64,000 bases of DNA from Meghimatium bilineatum. Lineage: Eukaryota; Mollusca; Gastropoda; Stylommatophora; Philomycidae. The stretch covers positions 4,596,510 through 4,660,509 of the forward strand of contig CM067310.1 of the NCBI GenBank assembly GCA_034231615.1. The letters run 5' to 3'. Position numbers and translations under genes: made by a program. Shown piece after piece: positions 21,231 through 31,770 of this stretch (position 1 is the first letter of the stretch; the number at the start of each line of letters is the position of its first letter). Under the pieces are notes generated by a model. That model was given only the letters and a program-made list of their open reading frames with translations. It made no database searches and was not told the DNA's origin.

Positions 21231-21330
21231 ATGTAGTGTTGTACAATTATCTGTAAGGTGTGCAGGACAATCGCAACATTTGATGTGCAATGTTACAGAA
21301 GAATCATTGAACCAGTAAATGGAGATGTTA
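21225..21330 (+). pseudogene. Tiny RT fragment
   Basis: A plus frame gives FDVQCYRRII, like the FEVWCYRRxL block after YGCESW. Only about 30 codons, so a chance resemblance is possible. Confidence 0.35.
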
Positions 21331-21334
21331 TATA

Positions 21335-21832
21335 ATTAAAGAACTGTCAACGGAGATTGTAGCATGATAGAGAACTGTGAATGGAGATTGTAGCATGATA
21401 GAGAACTGTGAACGGAGATTGTAGCATGATAGAGAACTGTGAACGGAGATTGTAGCATGATAGAGAACTGTGAACGGAGATTGTAGCATGCTTAGAGAAC
21501 TGTGAATGGAGATTGTAGCATGATAGAGAACTGTGAATGGAGATTGTAGCATGATAGAGAACTGTGAACGGAGATTGTAGCATGATTAGATAACTGAGAA
21601 CGGAGATTGTAGCATGACGAGAACTGTGAATGGAGATTGTAGCATGATAGAGAACTGTGAACGGAGATTGTAGCATGACGAGAACTGTGAATGGAGATTG
21701 TAGCATGACGAGAACTGTGAATGGAGATTGTAGCATGACGAAAACTGTGAATGGAGATTGTAGCATGACGAGAACTGTGAATGGAGATTGTAGCATGATA
21801 GAGAACTGTGAACGTAGATTGTAATATTAACG
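21335..21832. repeat. 31-bp minisatellite, about 16 units
   Basis: Units hold GAACTGTGAACGGAGATTGT and AGCATGATAGA, with 29-bp variants (AGCATGACGA) clustered at 21610-21780 and AATGGAG/AACGGAG alternation. It shares the motif CTGTGAACGGAGAT with the array at 22070. Confidence 0.96.
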
Positions 21833-22068
21833 TCTATGTCAAAATTTCTCAATAGAAGTTGGTGATTGAATTCATTGTACTCCGATTACCCCATATGTAC
21901 GCTGCCCTTCGCTTTGTGAGTACCACTCATGGCACGTAACTCGTAACTTTGTACGATAATTCCCATGGATCTCTGTAAAAATCTACTTTATAAAAAAAGA
22001 CACGGCAAACAAGATTTAAACCTGGGCACAAAGTGAACGGCTTAATCACTACGCCATGAGATCCCCAT
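21833..22068 (-). mobile_element. Insertion with tRNA-like end between related arrays
   Basis: It separates two arrays that share a core unit. The minus strand starts GGGGATCTCATGGCGTAGTG and has an A-box-like TGGCGTAGTG and B-box-like GGTTTAAATCTTG, so it is probably a tRNA-derived SINE. No clear target duplication. Confidence 0.5.
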
Positions 22069-22322
22069 GAACGGAGATGCATCATGATTAGTGAACTGTG
22101 AACGGAGATGTAACATCCCTAGCGAACTGTGAACGGAGACGTAACATCCCTAGCGAACTGTGAACGGAGATGTAACATCCCTAGCGAACTGTGAACGGAG
22201 ACGTAACATCCCTAGTGAACTGTGAACGGAGATGTAACATCCCTAGTGAACTGTGAACGGAGATGTAACATCCCTAGTGAACTGTGAACGGAGATGTAAC
22301 ATACCTAGTGAACTGTTAAGAG
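22069..22322. repeat. 31-bp minisatellite, 8 units
   Basis: Units of GAACTGTGAACGGAGATGTA plus ACATCCCTAGT, with ACGTAAC and TAGCGAAC variants. It shares the GAACTGTGAACGGAGAT core with the array at 21335 and is probably the same locus split by an insertion. Confidence 0.96.
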
Positions 22323-22384
22323 AAATTAAACGTTTGGTCAGAGAAATGCATGCAAGGAATGTTGCATTACTAAATAAACAGACA

Positions 22385-22722
22385 GCACCTGAACATCGAG
22401 ACAGTTGGCAGTAAAGAAAACCTATGTAAAAAAAAAATAATTAACAAACCTTCATTCGTTACGTAATTTATTATCGTCGTGATTACCGCTAATCATTATT
22501 TATATACCTGGAGTCGCGTGCAAAAAAGCCGATCAAAGAAATTCACGGAAATAATAAAAAAATTATCCTCATTTTAGATCATCTTTGCTACTTCTGTTCA
22601 CGTGTCTGTATACAAGAGCCCGGTCGTGAAACGATCGGCAGCATAGAAGACCTATTCGTTTAATTAAATAAGACCCCATTCGTTATTTCTTTGATTGTTG
22701 TGTGGCTTTCAGTTAGTTACTA
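22385..22722 (+). mobile_element. Family G element copy adjoining 18-bp array
   Basis: Has TTATTTATATACCTGGAGTC, GCGTGCAAAAAAGCC and CCCATTCGTTATTTC. Its second half ends GTTAGTTACTATTTATATAC, and the 18-bp array continues straight from that sequence, so the array starts inside the element. Confidence 0.6.
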
Positions 22723-23694
22723 TTTATATACTCCATTAACGTTATATGCTCCATTAACGTTATATACTTCATTAACGTTATATGTTCCACTAACGTTATA
22801 TACTTCATTAACGTTATATGCTCCATTAACGTTATATGCTCCATTAACGTTATATACTCCATTAACGTTATATACTCCATTAACGTTATATGCTCCATTA
22901 ACGTTATATACTCCATTAACGTTATATGCTCCATTAAAGTTATATGCTCCATTAACGTTATATACTCCATTAACGTTATATACTTCATTAACGTTATATG
23001 CTCCATTAACGTTATATACTTCATTAACGTTATATGCTCCATTAACGTTATATACTCCATTAACGTTATATACTCCATTAACGTTATATACTCCATTAAC
23101 GTTATATACTTCATTAACGTTATATGCTCCATTAACGTTATATACTTCATTAACGTTATATGCTCCATTAACGTTATATACTTCATTAACGTTATATACT
23201 CCATTAACGTTATATACTCCATTAACGTTATATACTTCATTAACGTTATATGCTCCATTAACGTTATATACTTCATTAACGTTATATGCTCCATTAACGT
23301 TATATACTCCATTAACGTTATATACTTCATTAACGTTATATGCTCCATTAACGTTATATACTCCATTAACGTTATATACTCCATTAACGTTATATACTCC
23401 ATTAACGTTATATGCTCCATTAACGTTATATACTCCATTAACGTTATATACTTCATTAACGTTATATGCTCCATTAACGTTATATACTCCATTAACGTTA
23501 TATACTTCATTAACGTTATATGCTCCATTAACGTTATATACTCCATTAACGTTTTATACTCCATTAACGTTATATACTCCATTAACGTTATATGCTCCAT
23601 TAACGTTATATACTCCATTAACGTTAAATACTTCATTAACGTTATATGCTCCATTAACGTTATATACTTCATTAACGTTATATACTTCATTAAC
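22723..23694. repeat. 18-bp minisatellite, about 54 units
   Basis: Units of CTCCATTAACGTTATATG with three main variants (ATGCTCC, ATACTCC, ATACTTC). The TAACGTTA palindrome recurs in almost every unit. Near the right end, 23281-23460 and 23461-23640 match in 178 of 180 positions, a ten-unit higher-order repeat. The period keeps both strands open (367 and 353 residues); neither product resembles a protein. Confidence 0.98.
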
Positions 23695-23699
23695 GATGA

Positions 23700-24440
23700 A
23701 GTATATACAAGGATCGTCAAAGCAAGCAGCACTTTTGGCAGATTGTACGCAAATGTTTGGTGTAGAAATGGCATTAACCTACAGACTAAGTTGAAAGTTT
23801 ATAGAGCAGTGGTACTTCCAGTGCTGTTATACGCTAGTGAAACATGAACTGTGTATAGACGTCATGTGAAAAAACTTAATCACTTTCACACAACTTGTCT
23901 CAGAAAAGTTATGAATATCAGATGGCAAGACAAGATTCCAGATACCACTGTCCTTGACAGATCTGGTATCCCCAGCATTGACACTATCCTGATGCAGACA
24001 CAGATTCATTGGGCAGGTCATTTGGTGCGTATGTCAGACCATCGTCTGACAAAGATAATTCTCTATGGTGAGCTAGAGAAGGGTACACGATCTCAAGGTG
24101 GCCAAAAGAAGCGCTACAAGGACTCGTTAAGGACTTCACTGAAAGCGTTTGAAATAGACCAAGATACATGGGAAGAACTTCCACAAAATAGATCTACATG
24201 GCGTTCTATAATCAAAAATAGCGCATCATGTTGTGAAAAGATGAGAAATTCTGTAGCCCAACAGCGGATAGTAGCTAGAAAGTCACAGATAGACCAAAAT
24301 CCGCGTACAGTGGTCATTCTATGTCCGAACTGTCCAAGAACATTTACAGATCGAATAGGGCTCATTAGCCATCTACAAACATGGTCATAATTATCACTAA
24401 ATTTTCATAAGTGGATGTAGAAGATGGTCAAAATCACTTG
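23700..24440 (+). pseudogene. RT C-terminal region with C2H2-like end
   Basis: Frames give GRLYANVWCRNGINLQTKLK, RAVVLPVLLYASET (stop) TVYRR, then an open frame (23851-24390): HVKKLNHFHTTCLRKVMNIR, HWAGHLVRMSDHRLTKIILY, GELEKGTRSQGGQKKRYKDS, and a terminal CPNCPRTFTDRIGLISHL. This is the C-terminus of a non-LTR retrotransposon protein ending in a zinc finger that lacks its last His. It starts just after the 18-bp array and ends GATGGACGAACACAC, like the tails at 29950 and 46700. Confidence 0.82.
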
Positions 24441-24457
24441 TGATGGACGAACACACA

Positions 24458-24600
24458 TTTATATACTTGGAATCTCCTGCTAAAAATGATCAAAGCGATT
24501 CCAAGTATATAAATAGTAACCAATTGAAAGCCAAACAATAATAAAACAACGTAACGAATGGGGTCCAACTTAATTTAGCAAACAGGTGCTCTATATAACT
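24458..24600. mobile_element. Family G copy with 17-bp hairpin
   Basis: TTTATATACTTGGAATC (24458-24474) and its exact inverse (24497-24513) flank a 22-bp loop. The sequence then reads GTAACGAATGGGGTCC, as in other G copies. The perfect stem supports a MITE-like or foldback origin. Confidence 0.65.
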
Positions 24601-24604
24601 GCTG

Positions 24605-24893
24605 ACGCGCCCATGTGTTGCCGAGACCCGAAAGGGGAGCAAAGAATAGCAATACTGTTTACCTTCCATGCATGTCGTAAAAGGCGACTAAGGAGGTTAT
24701 GGGATGGAGTTGGCTGTCCCATCCCATATAGGGTCAGTGACCCAAAGCCATGCTGAAGTCGGATGTGTCAGACCGAAATATGCAGATATCGCAGCAATGA
24801 TGTAAACCATGACACAACGCATTCCGATCTCCGGACTACATCCTGCTAATCTGCAGGAGTTTGAGAATGAACACAGAATAAGAAGGAGAACTG
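24605..24893 (+). mobile_element. SINE family A, full length
   Basis: Best example of the family: TGTTGCCGAGACCCGAAAGG, GGTTATGGGATGGAGTTGGC, GACCCAAAGCCATGCTGAAG, ATCGCAGCAATGATGTAAAC, CCATGACACAACGCATTCC and CTGCAGGAGTTTGAGAATGA, with an impure GAA tail (AATAAGAAGGAG). It lies within family G sequence, which resumes near 25015. Confidence 0.9.
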
Positions 24894-25014
24894 TCGTCGG
24901 TCGTGGCCAGGTCATGTTTGAAATAGCAAAACCTTCTCGGTAAAGGAGACATGTAAACATAAACAAGTTTCCGATTTGCGTGAAATCTATTGGTTGGACT
25001 TGACTATTTGTGGC

Positions 25015-25112
25015 ATGCGACTCCAAGTATGTAAATAGCGATCAATCAAACACCCAACAATAATAAAAAAAAACGTAGCGAACTAGGTACTCATTAATTT
25101 AGCTAGAAGGTC
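25015..25112 (+). mobile_element. Family G fragment
   Basis: GCGACTCCAAGTATGTAAAT and CTCATTAATTTAGCTAGAAG match the right side of the 24458 copy. It may be the other part of an element split by the SINE. Confidence 0.5.
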
Positions 25113-25797
25113 TGTAGTACTATGTCGTTAGCCAAGGAAATGGCAACCAACTAGAGTTGTTAATATCATCAGAATCTTCCGGAACGACAAATAAATAATC
25201 ATGAAATATAGTATTGCCTGTTATGTTACGTCTTGAAATGTTGTTCTGTAATAATTTTGTTGTTGTTGACATAACGCCCTCCCTACAGGTGGTCCGTAAC
25301 ATTTTTGAAGGGAATATAAAAACGTTACATGACATACCACTTAACCTAACACACGAGAAGTTGTCAGGTAATTGAAAAGAGCAAAAAAACAGATTTGTGA
25401 ACGAAACCTTTATATTCAGGGTGCCAGCACAAATTTCGCTGTTCACATTTTACTTCACAGATGTGTGTTAATTGGTTTTTAAAATAGACCACTACACAAG
25501 TGATAACAATGGGAAAACAAACAAGTGTTACAGATATCCATCAATGCTAATAATAAGATAATACAGATAATAATCAAACAAATAAGAACGAAAACGGTTG
25601 ACGTTTCGATCAAGATATCTTCTTTCTGAACAAACAAATAGTAACAATAACAATTAATACCGGCAAAATAACAATTCAGGAAACTATATTTAAATATGTA
25701 TATAAAAATAAGTTAAAGTCCGCATATGATATAAGAATATATTATGTGGTATGTTCACGGACAATAGTGTGTGCGCACATGACTGCGCATTGTTCAA
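25113..25797. other. Unassigned, with GAAACGTC motif
   Basis: The minus strand reads ATCTTGATCGAAACGTCAAC (25593-25612). The same core is seen near 5950 and 26500. A 108-residue minus frame (25120-25446) has no recognisable domain. No gene supported. Confidence 0.4.
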
Positions 25798-26112
25798 ATG
25801 TCTGACCGAGGCAGTGTTGAGACTCGAACTCTGGACACTGCCAGCTACATAGAGGGGCGTAAGTTTTTAACGACACTGCAAATCAAGACACTGCAAACTC
25901 GATTGTCGGTCATTGCCCAACACGGCTCATACAGAGATAATTGGGTTCAGTACCTAAGGGCCCACTGCGAAGCTCCTCATCCAAGAAACGTATCTTACCT
26001 ATGTCTTAGGGTAATATACGCAATGGAGAAGAGTCAAAATACACAAACCGAGCTTGACGACAGACTGGAAGACCATATCAAGCGGACGAGGAAATGCGTG
26101 AGAAACGCATAG
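25798..26112 (+). other. Unrecognised 104-residue open frame
   Basis: Begins with a tRNA-like minus-strand signature (AGAGTTCGAGTCTCAACA on the complement), so part of the frame is probably non-coding SINE. The product is hydrophilic (TELDDRLEDHIKRTRKCVRN) with no motif I recognise. Coding status doubtful. Confidence 0.25.
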
Positions 26113-26289
26113 GTCAAATCCCAGACCACCGACGTGTATGGCAAAGCAGCACCTCGTCTAGGAAGGAGTATCACCCCAGAGTCTAATTCGACCGTCGACG
26201 TTACCCAGCACGGCTCATACGGAAGAAATTAGGTGTGGGACATACCTAATTTTGGCACTGTTAGTTGCTTTCGTGTCCGTTGCTATATT

Positions 26290-26640
26290 TGTCCTTACGT
26301 AGTTCAGATGCGCTTCATTTCATTTCTCAAGCCCACATATAATTTCATTTCCACATATAATTACGTTTTTATGTACTTCCTGACCTTCCGGCATCTCATT
26401 TCCATATTTCCGATGGATACGTTTGTGTGTTGTGATAATTTTTCCATTCGTCGTCTTTTGATGTTTTGTGTGTGTCTTGATAAAGACCTTTTGGTTGAAA
26501 CGTTGAATATGATTTGTGTATTGTAATTTTATGATTTCTTGTGTGCTCATCATTGCCCATCATTACCTACTCATGTTAGCTATGTCGTGTCTCATTGAAG
26601 CGATATATAAACCTGTGTTTTACGTAAGTATAATTGTTGT
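26290..26640 (-). mobile_element. Family J linear copy of the loop
   Basis: Inverse of 17370-17640: CCTTCCGGCATCTCATTTCC, ACGTTTGTGTGTTGTGATAA, TTCGTCGTCTTTTGATGTTT, AAAGACCTTTTGGTTGAAAC and CATTGAAGCGATATATAAAC. The SINE-like arm is absent, so the loop can occur independently of the inverted arms. Confidence 0.7.
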
Positions 26641-27011
26641 TACGTTTCACACAGTTCTGTGTTTTACATAAGTCTAATTGAAATTTCCCAGTAATATGCT
26701 TCTAAACAATATATTCTCTGGCTCGGCGGATTGATTCCTCCATTAGAGCAAAAATACGTTAACACATGACTCATCACCCATCACCTTCAACATCATCGCC
26801 ATTATTAACATCATCATAATGTTCCCTATCGATGCCAACTCCTTGAAGTGAAGATGGTGAAGATGTATTGACTTTTTGGAGACATATAAAACATACATCT
26901 GTTGGAATATACAATAACTAACGCCACACGACACGGCATAATACGAAAACCTACCTTCCTACGCAGACCACATACATATTCAGTGATAGACGGGAGGCAC
27001 AGATAGAGGCG
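26641..27011. other. No recognisable gene
   Basis: Frames of 63-71 residues without domains. Nothing supported. Confidence 0.4.
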
Positions 27012-27359
27012 ATGAAGAAGACAATCGAGGGTTTTAAACAAGTTCCCGAGAAAGCAAAGAAGACGTGTTGGAAAACATTTACTGGAGAGGTCATGGCGGA
27101 CAAAGCATTACACAAGTTCTGGAAGCTACACGGGTCAATGAAGCAGGGAACAGAAGCAACACTCAGTGCCAGCGTGAGGGACGACTCGGGGCAGACACTG
27201 ATATCAGATGAGATGAAAGGTAGAGCCTTCTTTGATAGATATCTTCAACAAACTAATCAGGGTGACATGGAACAACGGAAAGAAATGATGTGTACCCAGA
27301 CATCCGTCACGGATATCAGGGCTAATAAAGACCAGCTTGCAGATGTTGAAGAGGTGTAA
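27012..27359 (+). pseudogene. Retrotransposon linker region before the RT domain
   Basis: A 115-residue frame: FKQVPEKAKKTCWKTFTGEV, HKFWKLHGSMKQGTEAT, RDDSGQTLISDEMKGRAFFD. This is the segment between the endonuclease and RT domains of Jockey/I-like proteins (LWKLxxxMK ... LTDDxxKAxxFxxxY). It belongs with the RT at 28201 and the RNase H at 30351 but is separated by an AT-rich insertion. The endonuclease domain is absent. Confidence 0.65.
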
Positions 27360-28200
27360 CTCGCTACCGGGAGACTTATACACGTCAGCAAACCGTATGT
27401 CTTCTGGCCAAAAAATCTCATGTGAGTCATACTCCAATGACATTCATGTTGTTTTTTCGGTATTTATATGAACATAAGAATGTTTCCAATCGAAAGTGTA
27501 ATATGTCCACATTACTTCTTGCATGATTTTTATGTTTATTGATATCAATTTTGTTAAGTTATTGATAAGTTTTGATAATGGGAGTCTGTGACGTCATTTT
27601 TCGTTATATATTTTATATATATTTTCCAATTTATTTATTTTCGTAAAATAATAACTAAGTTATTTACTTTGGTCTCATTTATTATGAAATCCAACCTGGC
27701 AAATGCTTTTAGCATCGTGTTTGCAAATTTACGCCATTTTTGTAAGAAACAATAAGCCATATTTTCATTTGAGTTTCGTGTAAAGTTAGTCTACTGTTTT
27801 TGATAGATGTCGAAATTCTTTCTAAATAATAAATTTTTGACGAACTATTCATATATATTATACATTATTGTGTTCGTAATTGGATTATCTACAGAAATGA
27901 TAGTTTGAGTGGAATTTATTGATTCAAAAATGCGGTAAGGTCAAATATCATATCTAAAATAATATTTATTTCTCATTTACATATTTTCTTTTCTGTCTAA
28001 AATAATTTTTATATATTAACATAATTTTGTTTTCAAAATTATCTTGTGATAATCACATTCTCTGTCCATTTATGTTTCGAAATATATATATTACATTATA
28101 ATGTAAATATATTTAGAAGTACTATTTCTTGTTTCCGTGATGCATGTGTAGAAAAAAATCGAACAAAATTTAATTACGTTTAAACGCTAAAAATATTCCG
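27360..28200. other. AT-rich insertion inside the retrotransposon
   Basis: Very AT-rich sequence with no frames of note, between the linker (ending ADVEEV) and the RT start (APGPDGIRYS-like ALGPDGIRYSLLK). Related proteins have only a few tens of residues here, so most of this is foreign. Ends not resolved and no target duplication found. Confidence 0.55.
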
Positions 28201-29216
28201 GCCGGAAGCAGTTAAGAATACATCTGATGGCGCACTAGGCCCGGATGGAATCAGATACAGCTTACTGAAGAACATTGGTGAGAATGTGCTAGCTAAGGTG
28301 ACAGACGATTATAATGTGAGTCTGAAAACAGGAGTGGTACTAGAGAAGTGGCGACATAGCGATCTTATACACGTGCCAAAACCAGGCAATAATGCTACTG
28401 ACATGACAGTTCGATAACTGTCACACTGCAGAATGTGTATGGTAAGATTCTGGAAAGAATTCTTGGTAGATGCATAACCAGGGAACTAGAGATCAAAGGA
28501 GTTCTCCCAAATAACCTAGGTGCATACAGACCTAGAAGAGACAAAGTCACAAATGCAGCAGTTCTTATGAAGGTTTTCAGAATAAAGTGTAATATGCAAG
28601 TTTCAGCGATAGATCTAGAAGATGCGTACAATAGAGTTACTTACACCCAACCTGTCGACATGTTACGGGAACACGATATCCAACCATGGATCATACTCTG
28701 GATAGAAAATGTGCTAATCTGTAGAAAAGTTGCTCTGAGGTGCGGATCCTGGACTCTGAGATCAGAACAATAGAACCTGGTCTGCCACAAGGATTTCCTC
28801 TGTCCCCGGTGCTGTTTAATGTGTATATGTTAAAAATTATTCAATTGCAAATCTGAAGCAATTGTATAATTCTAGCATACACTGATGATGTCCTACTATA
28901 CAACATGGGCAGGAACAGGACAGATATCGCTGACTGTGTACAGGAGAGACTACAGCAAGTGTCGATATGGTGCAGAACATACAACGCTGTAATAAATCCC
29001 TCGAAAGCAAAGGTCGTCTGGTACTCCTTCAAAAATAATCTGGTCAATGACACATTGCCAGATGTAATTGCCTGTGCTCATTTATTGAAAGAGAACATGA
29101 CCTTACATATTTTGGGATAACCTTTGATAGAAGTATCTCATTCAACAAACACATCACAAATTTGATTCAGACATCTACAAGAGGAAGCTGTGTTATGAAG
29201 GTTATGGCAACTTTCG
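28201..29216 (+). pseudogene. Reverse transcriptase domain of the RNase H element
   Basis: In order across broken frames: ALGPDGIRYSLLK, VPKPG, GKILERILGRCITRELE, AIDLEDAYNRVTY (palm motif A Asp), GLPQGFPLSPVLFNVYM (motif B), and AYTDDVLLYN (motif C; YADD is usual). Then VQERLQQVSIWCRTYNAVIN. At least four stops or shifts. The frame is cut at 29216 by a nested insertion and resumes at 29974. It would have copied its RNA at a nicked target; it is now dead. Confidence 0.88.
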
Positions 29217-29960
29217 TGCTGTATCTGGCAGATTACGCAACAATGTATGGGACAGAAGAGGTAATAAGAAACAACCACCACACTACAAGTATATCATGCT
29301 GCAGTTATACCAACCCTACTATACGCCTGCGAAACGTGGACAGTGTATGCTAGACATGCAAAAAAGTTGAATCATTTCCATCTTACCTGCCTACGTAAAG
29401 TACTAAACATCCATTGGTGGGACACAGTACCAGACTACGAGGTCTTGGAAAAATCAACTTCAATAAGCATCCACACAATACTTATGAAGGCGCAGGAACG
29501 CTGGGCAGGCCATCTTGTGCGTATGGAGAACTCGCGTTTGCCAAAACAAATATATTATGGAGAACTCAAGGCAGGATTTCGAAAAGCTGGTGGACAGAAA
29601 AAGCGTTTCAAAGACACGCTCAAGTCATCCTTGAAACATCTTAACATTGACGTAGGCGCTTGGGAGAGCCTCGCTCAGGATAGAACAGCATGGCGTTACA
29701 GCATTAGAACGGGAGCACTAGCGGCGGAAGAATTCAGACAAGAAACTGCAAGACAGAAGCGGACACGTAGAAAAGAAAAAAACATCTCAACCTCACACAG
29801 ATACCTTCTATTGTTGTCAATTCTGTAAAAGAACATTTTGTGCGCGCATTGGACTTGCTAGTCATTTAAAAACGCCCTATTAACTTTATTATTTATTGTT
29901 ATTATTATTATGGTTGAGTTTTTGGTCATCGTCGATCACGACGGACGAACATCACATCAC
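29217..29960 (+). mobile_element. Nested retrotransposon insertion with 13-bp duplication
   Basis: 744 bp bounded by the perfect direct repeat ATGGCAACTTTCG (29204-29216, 29961-29973). It is 5' truncated, starting within LADYATMYGT-coding sequence. The frame 29343-29828 reads ARHAKKLNHFHLTCLRKVLN, AQERWAGHLVRMENSRLPKQ and GAWESLAQDRTAWRYSIRTG; a shift then leads to a C2H2-like CQFCKRTFCARIGLASH and a 3' tail CGACGGACGAACATCACATC. The sister copy at 45722-46720 is nearly identical. This is classic target-primed insertion. Confidence 0.93.
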
Positions 29961-29973
29961 ATGGCAACTTTCG

Positions 29974-30350
29974 ACACGCATTGGTGATTACTGTTTCTGC
30001 ATCTACAAGTGATCGTACTATCTGTCATAGGTTATGGTATCGGCCTACTAACACTGTCACAGAAAAGTGTCAATAGATTGGACAAATTCAAAACTGAGGC
30101 AATGAGGGAGGGATTGGGGTGTACTAGGGATACACCCGACTCTTTAATGAGATTTCTGCTTGATCTCTCCAGCATTAGAGTGCGACATCAGGTAGCATAG
30201 ATTAGGTCGTACCTTAAAGTGACAGAATACATCCACCATCCGTTACACCAACGTCTAGATGATTCAAAGGGAAAACGAATCAAGCGTGGCAGATCATGGA
30301 TGGCAGACGCCGAAGACACATTGTGAAGAGTATGGGAATAAGAATGGACA
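29974..30350 (+). pseudogene. Host retrotransposon, RT to RNase H linker
   Basis: Continues the frame broken at 29216 (ATFDTHW across the duplication). Reads KSVNRLDKFKTEAMREGLGC, TRDTPDSLMRFLLDLSSIRV and HHPLHQRLDDSKGKR in changing frames. It corresponds to the connection region between RT and RNase H in I/Jockey-like proteins. Confidence 0.65.
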
Positions 30351-31061
30351 GTGAATGTGTTGGAGGTAGACATTGAGAAGAAACCAATAACTAAAGTAAT
30401 AATACAACTGGATACAACGTGTCGAAAATGGACTGGTGTCAGGGTCAAGGTTACAGTGGATGAACTCGCCCAACTACACTCGAAACCACAAGACATAATT
30501 ATATACACAGATGGATCAGTTAACAGAAATTCAAATAAAGGCGGTTGGGGTTTTGGTGCCTACGGAAACGGCGTGAAGTTGGTTGAGAAAACTTTAGCAT
30601 ATTCCACTGTCACATCGAGCATGAGGATGGAGATTGAGAGAGTTACAGCAGCTCTTAATTGGTTGATAACTGATACATCAACACACTCGGTAATACTCAC
30701 AGACTCTCAGGGCATGCTCCACAAGATGGAAAAGTACATGCTAAGAAAAGAATGGTGGGACTTATTGAATAACTCAGTTGTCCAGAGCTTTACATGGATA
30801 TACTGCCCTGGTCATGATGAGGTCAGAGGAGATGAGAGATCCGACATATTGGCAGGAAATGCGGTGATAGACGGTACAACGCTGAGCAGAAATGTGGCAG
30901 ACTTGATCATGGCAGTAATAAATTCATTTCAAGACAAAGATGATGTCAGTGAGGCTGAGAACGTACACATACAGAGAATGTTAGAAATGGGAGTATCTAG
31001 ATGGGAGCGAAGGAAAAGTAATTTTTTGGAATGTCCAGAAGATTTCGCTATCAACACCTAA
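30351..31061 (+). pseudogene. RNase H domain of the host retrotransposon
   Basis: Open for 236 residues. Contains the RNase H catalytic set: D54 in IYTDGSV, E94 in RMEIERV, D118 in ILTDSQG, D165 in the HDEVRGDERSDILAG block (family form HxGxxGNExAD). The domain would remove RNA from the hybrid after first-strand synthesis. The frame is intact although the RT upstream is dead. The C-terminus reads MLEMGVSRWERRKSNFLECP. Confidence 0.85.
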
Positions 31062-31170
31062 CCGGGACTCAGTTTACTTACACTGGGATAGCTGCTGGAA
31101 CGGAGAACGGATCACTTATGAGAGTACCCCTCGTGTTGTGATGCCAGTTTCTAACAATCAAGAACGACAT
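31062..31170 (+). repeat. 3' end of the RNase H element (repeat I)
   Basis: ATAGCTGCTGGAACGGAGAA, then CCAGTTTCTAACAATCAAGA. It matches the repeats at 3326-3469 and 48790-48950, which are therefore probably 5'-truncated copies of this family. Confidence 0.6.
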
Positions 31171-31345
31171 ACATACACAGACCTACCTACCTACCTATAC
31201 AGACCAAACACAGACATACCTACCTATAAAGACCACACACATACACAGACCTACCCACTTACACAGACCACACACGTTCACATACCTACCTACCTACGCA
31301 GATTACACACATATAGAGACTTACCTACCTGCGCAGACCCCACAG
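31171..31345. repeat. Cryptic ~38-bp ACCTACC repeat
   Basis: Degenerate repetition of ACCTACCTAC, CAGACCACACACAT and CACAGACC, 4 to 5 units. Confidence 0.75.
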
Positions 31346-31770
31346 AGCGGTTTAAAAATGTAACGATATAATTCAGAATTATTTACATCACAACTGAACA
31401 AAAAATTTACAATTCGTCTATATATGTGAAATTTGGAATACAACCAAAAACCTATTTGTGTCTCAATTTGAACGCTGCGCATGGTTTTAACGTAAATTTG
31501 AATCAAATGCAACGATCTATGTCATTGGAAGTCTTGTGTCTATACATAGAATTCTCACAGTCTGCTTCGATAAGTAAATGTAAAACTAAGTTCTTCTGTC
31601 ACCGTATTAGTCACACATTCACAAAGATCAAATGAATATGCCGCCACGTGCAAATGGCAACACCTAGTGAAATAAAATTCATAAATTCCTTATGTAGTTT
31701 AATATTTAAATTGCATTGCAAAATCTCATTAAATTCCGCTTATTGGTTATGGAGATATTAAAGGGAATGT
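31346..31770. other. No recognisable gene
   Basis: AT-rich; a 69-residue plus frame without a domain. Nothing supported. Confidence 0.4.

Noticed and set aside
22691..23794. Long open frames (367 and 353 residues) on both strands
   Set aside because: They follow from an 18-bp repeat without stop codons; the products are simple repeats and the plus frame ends in RT debris.
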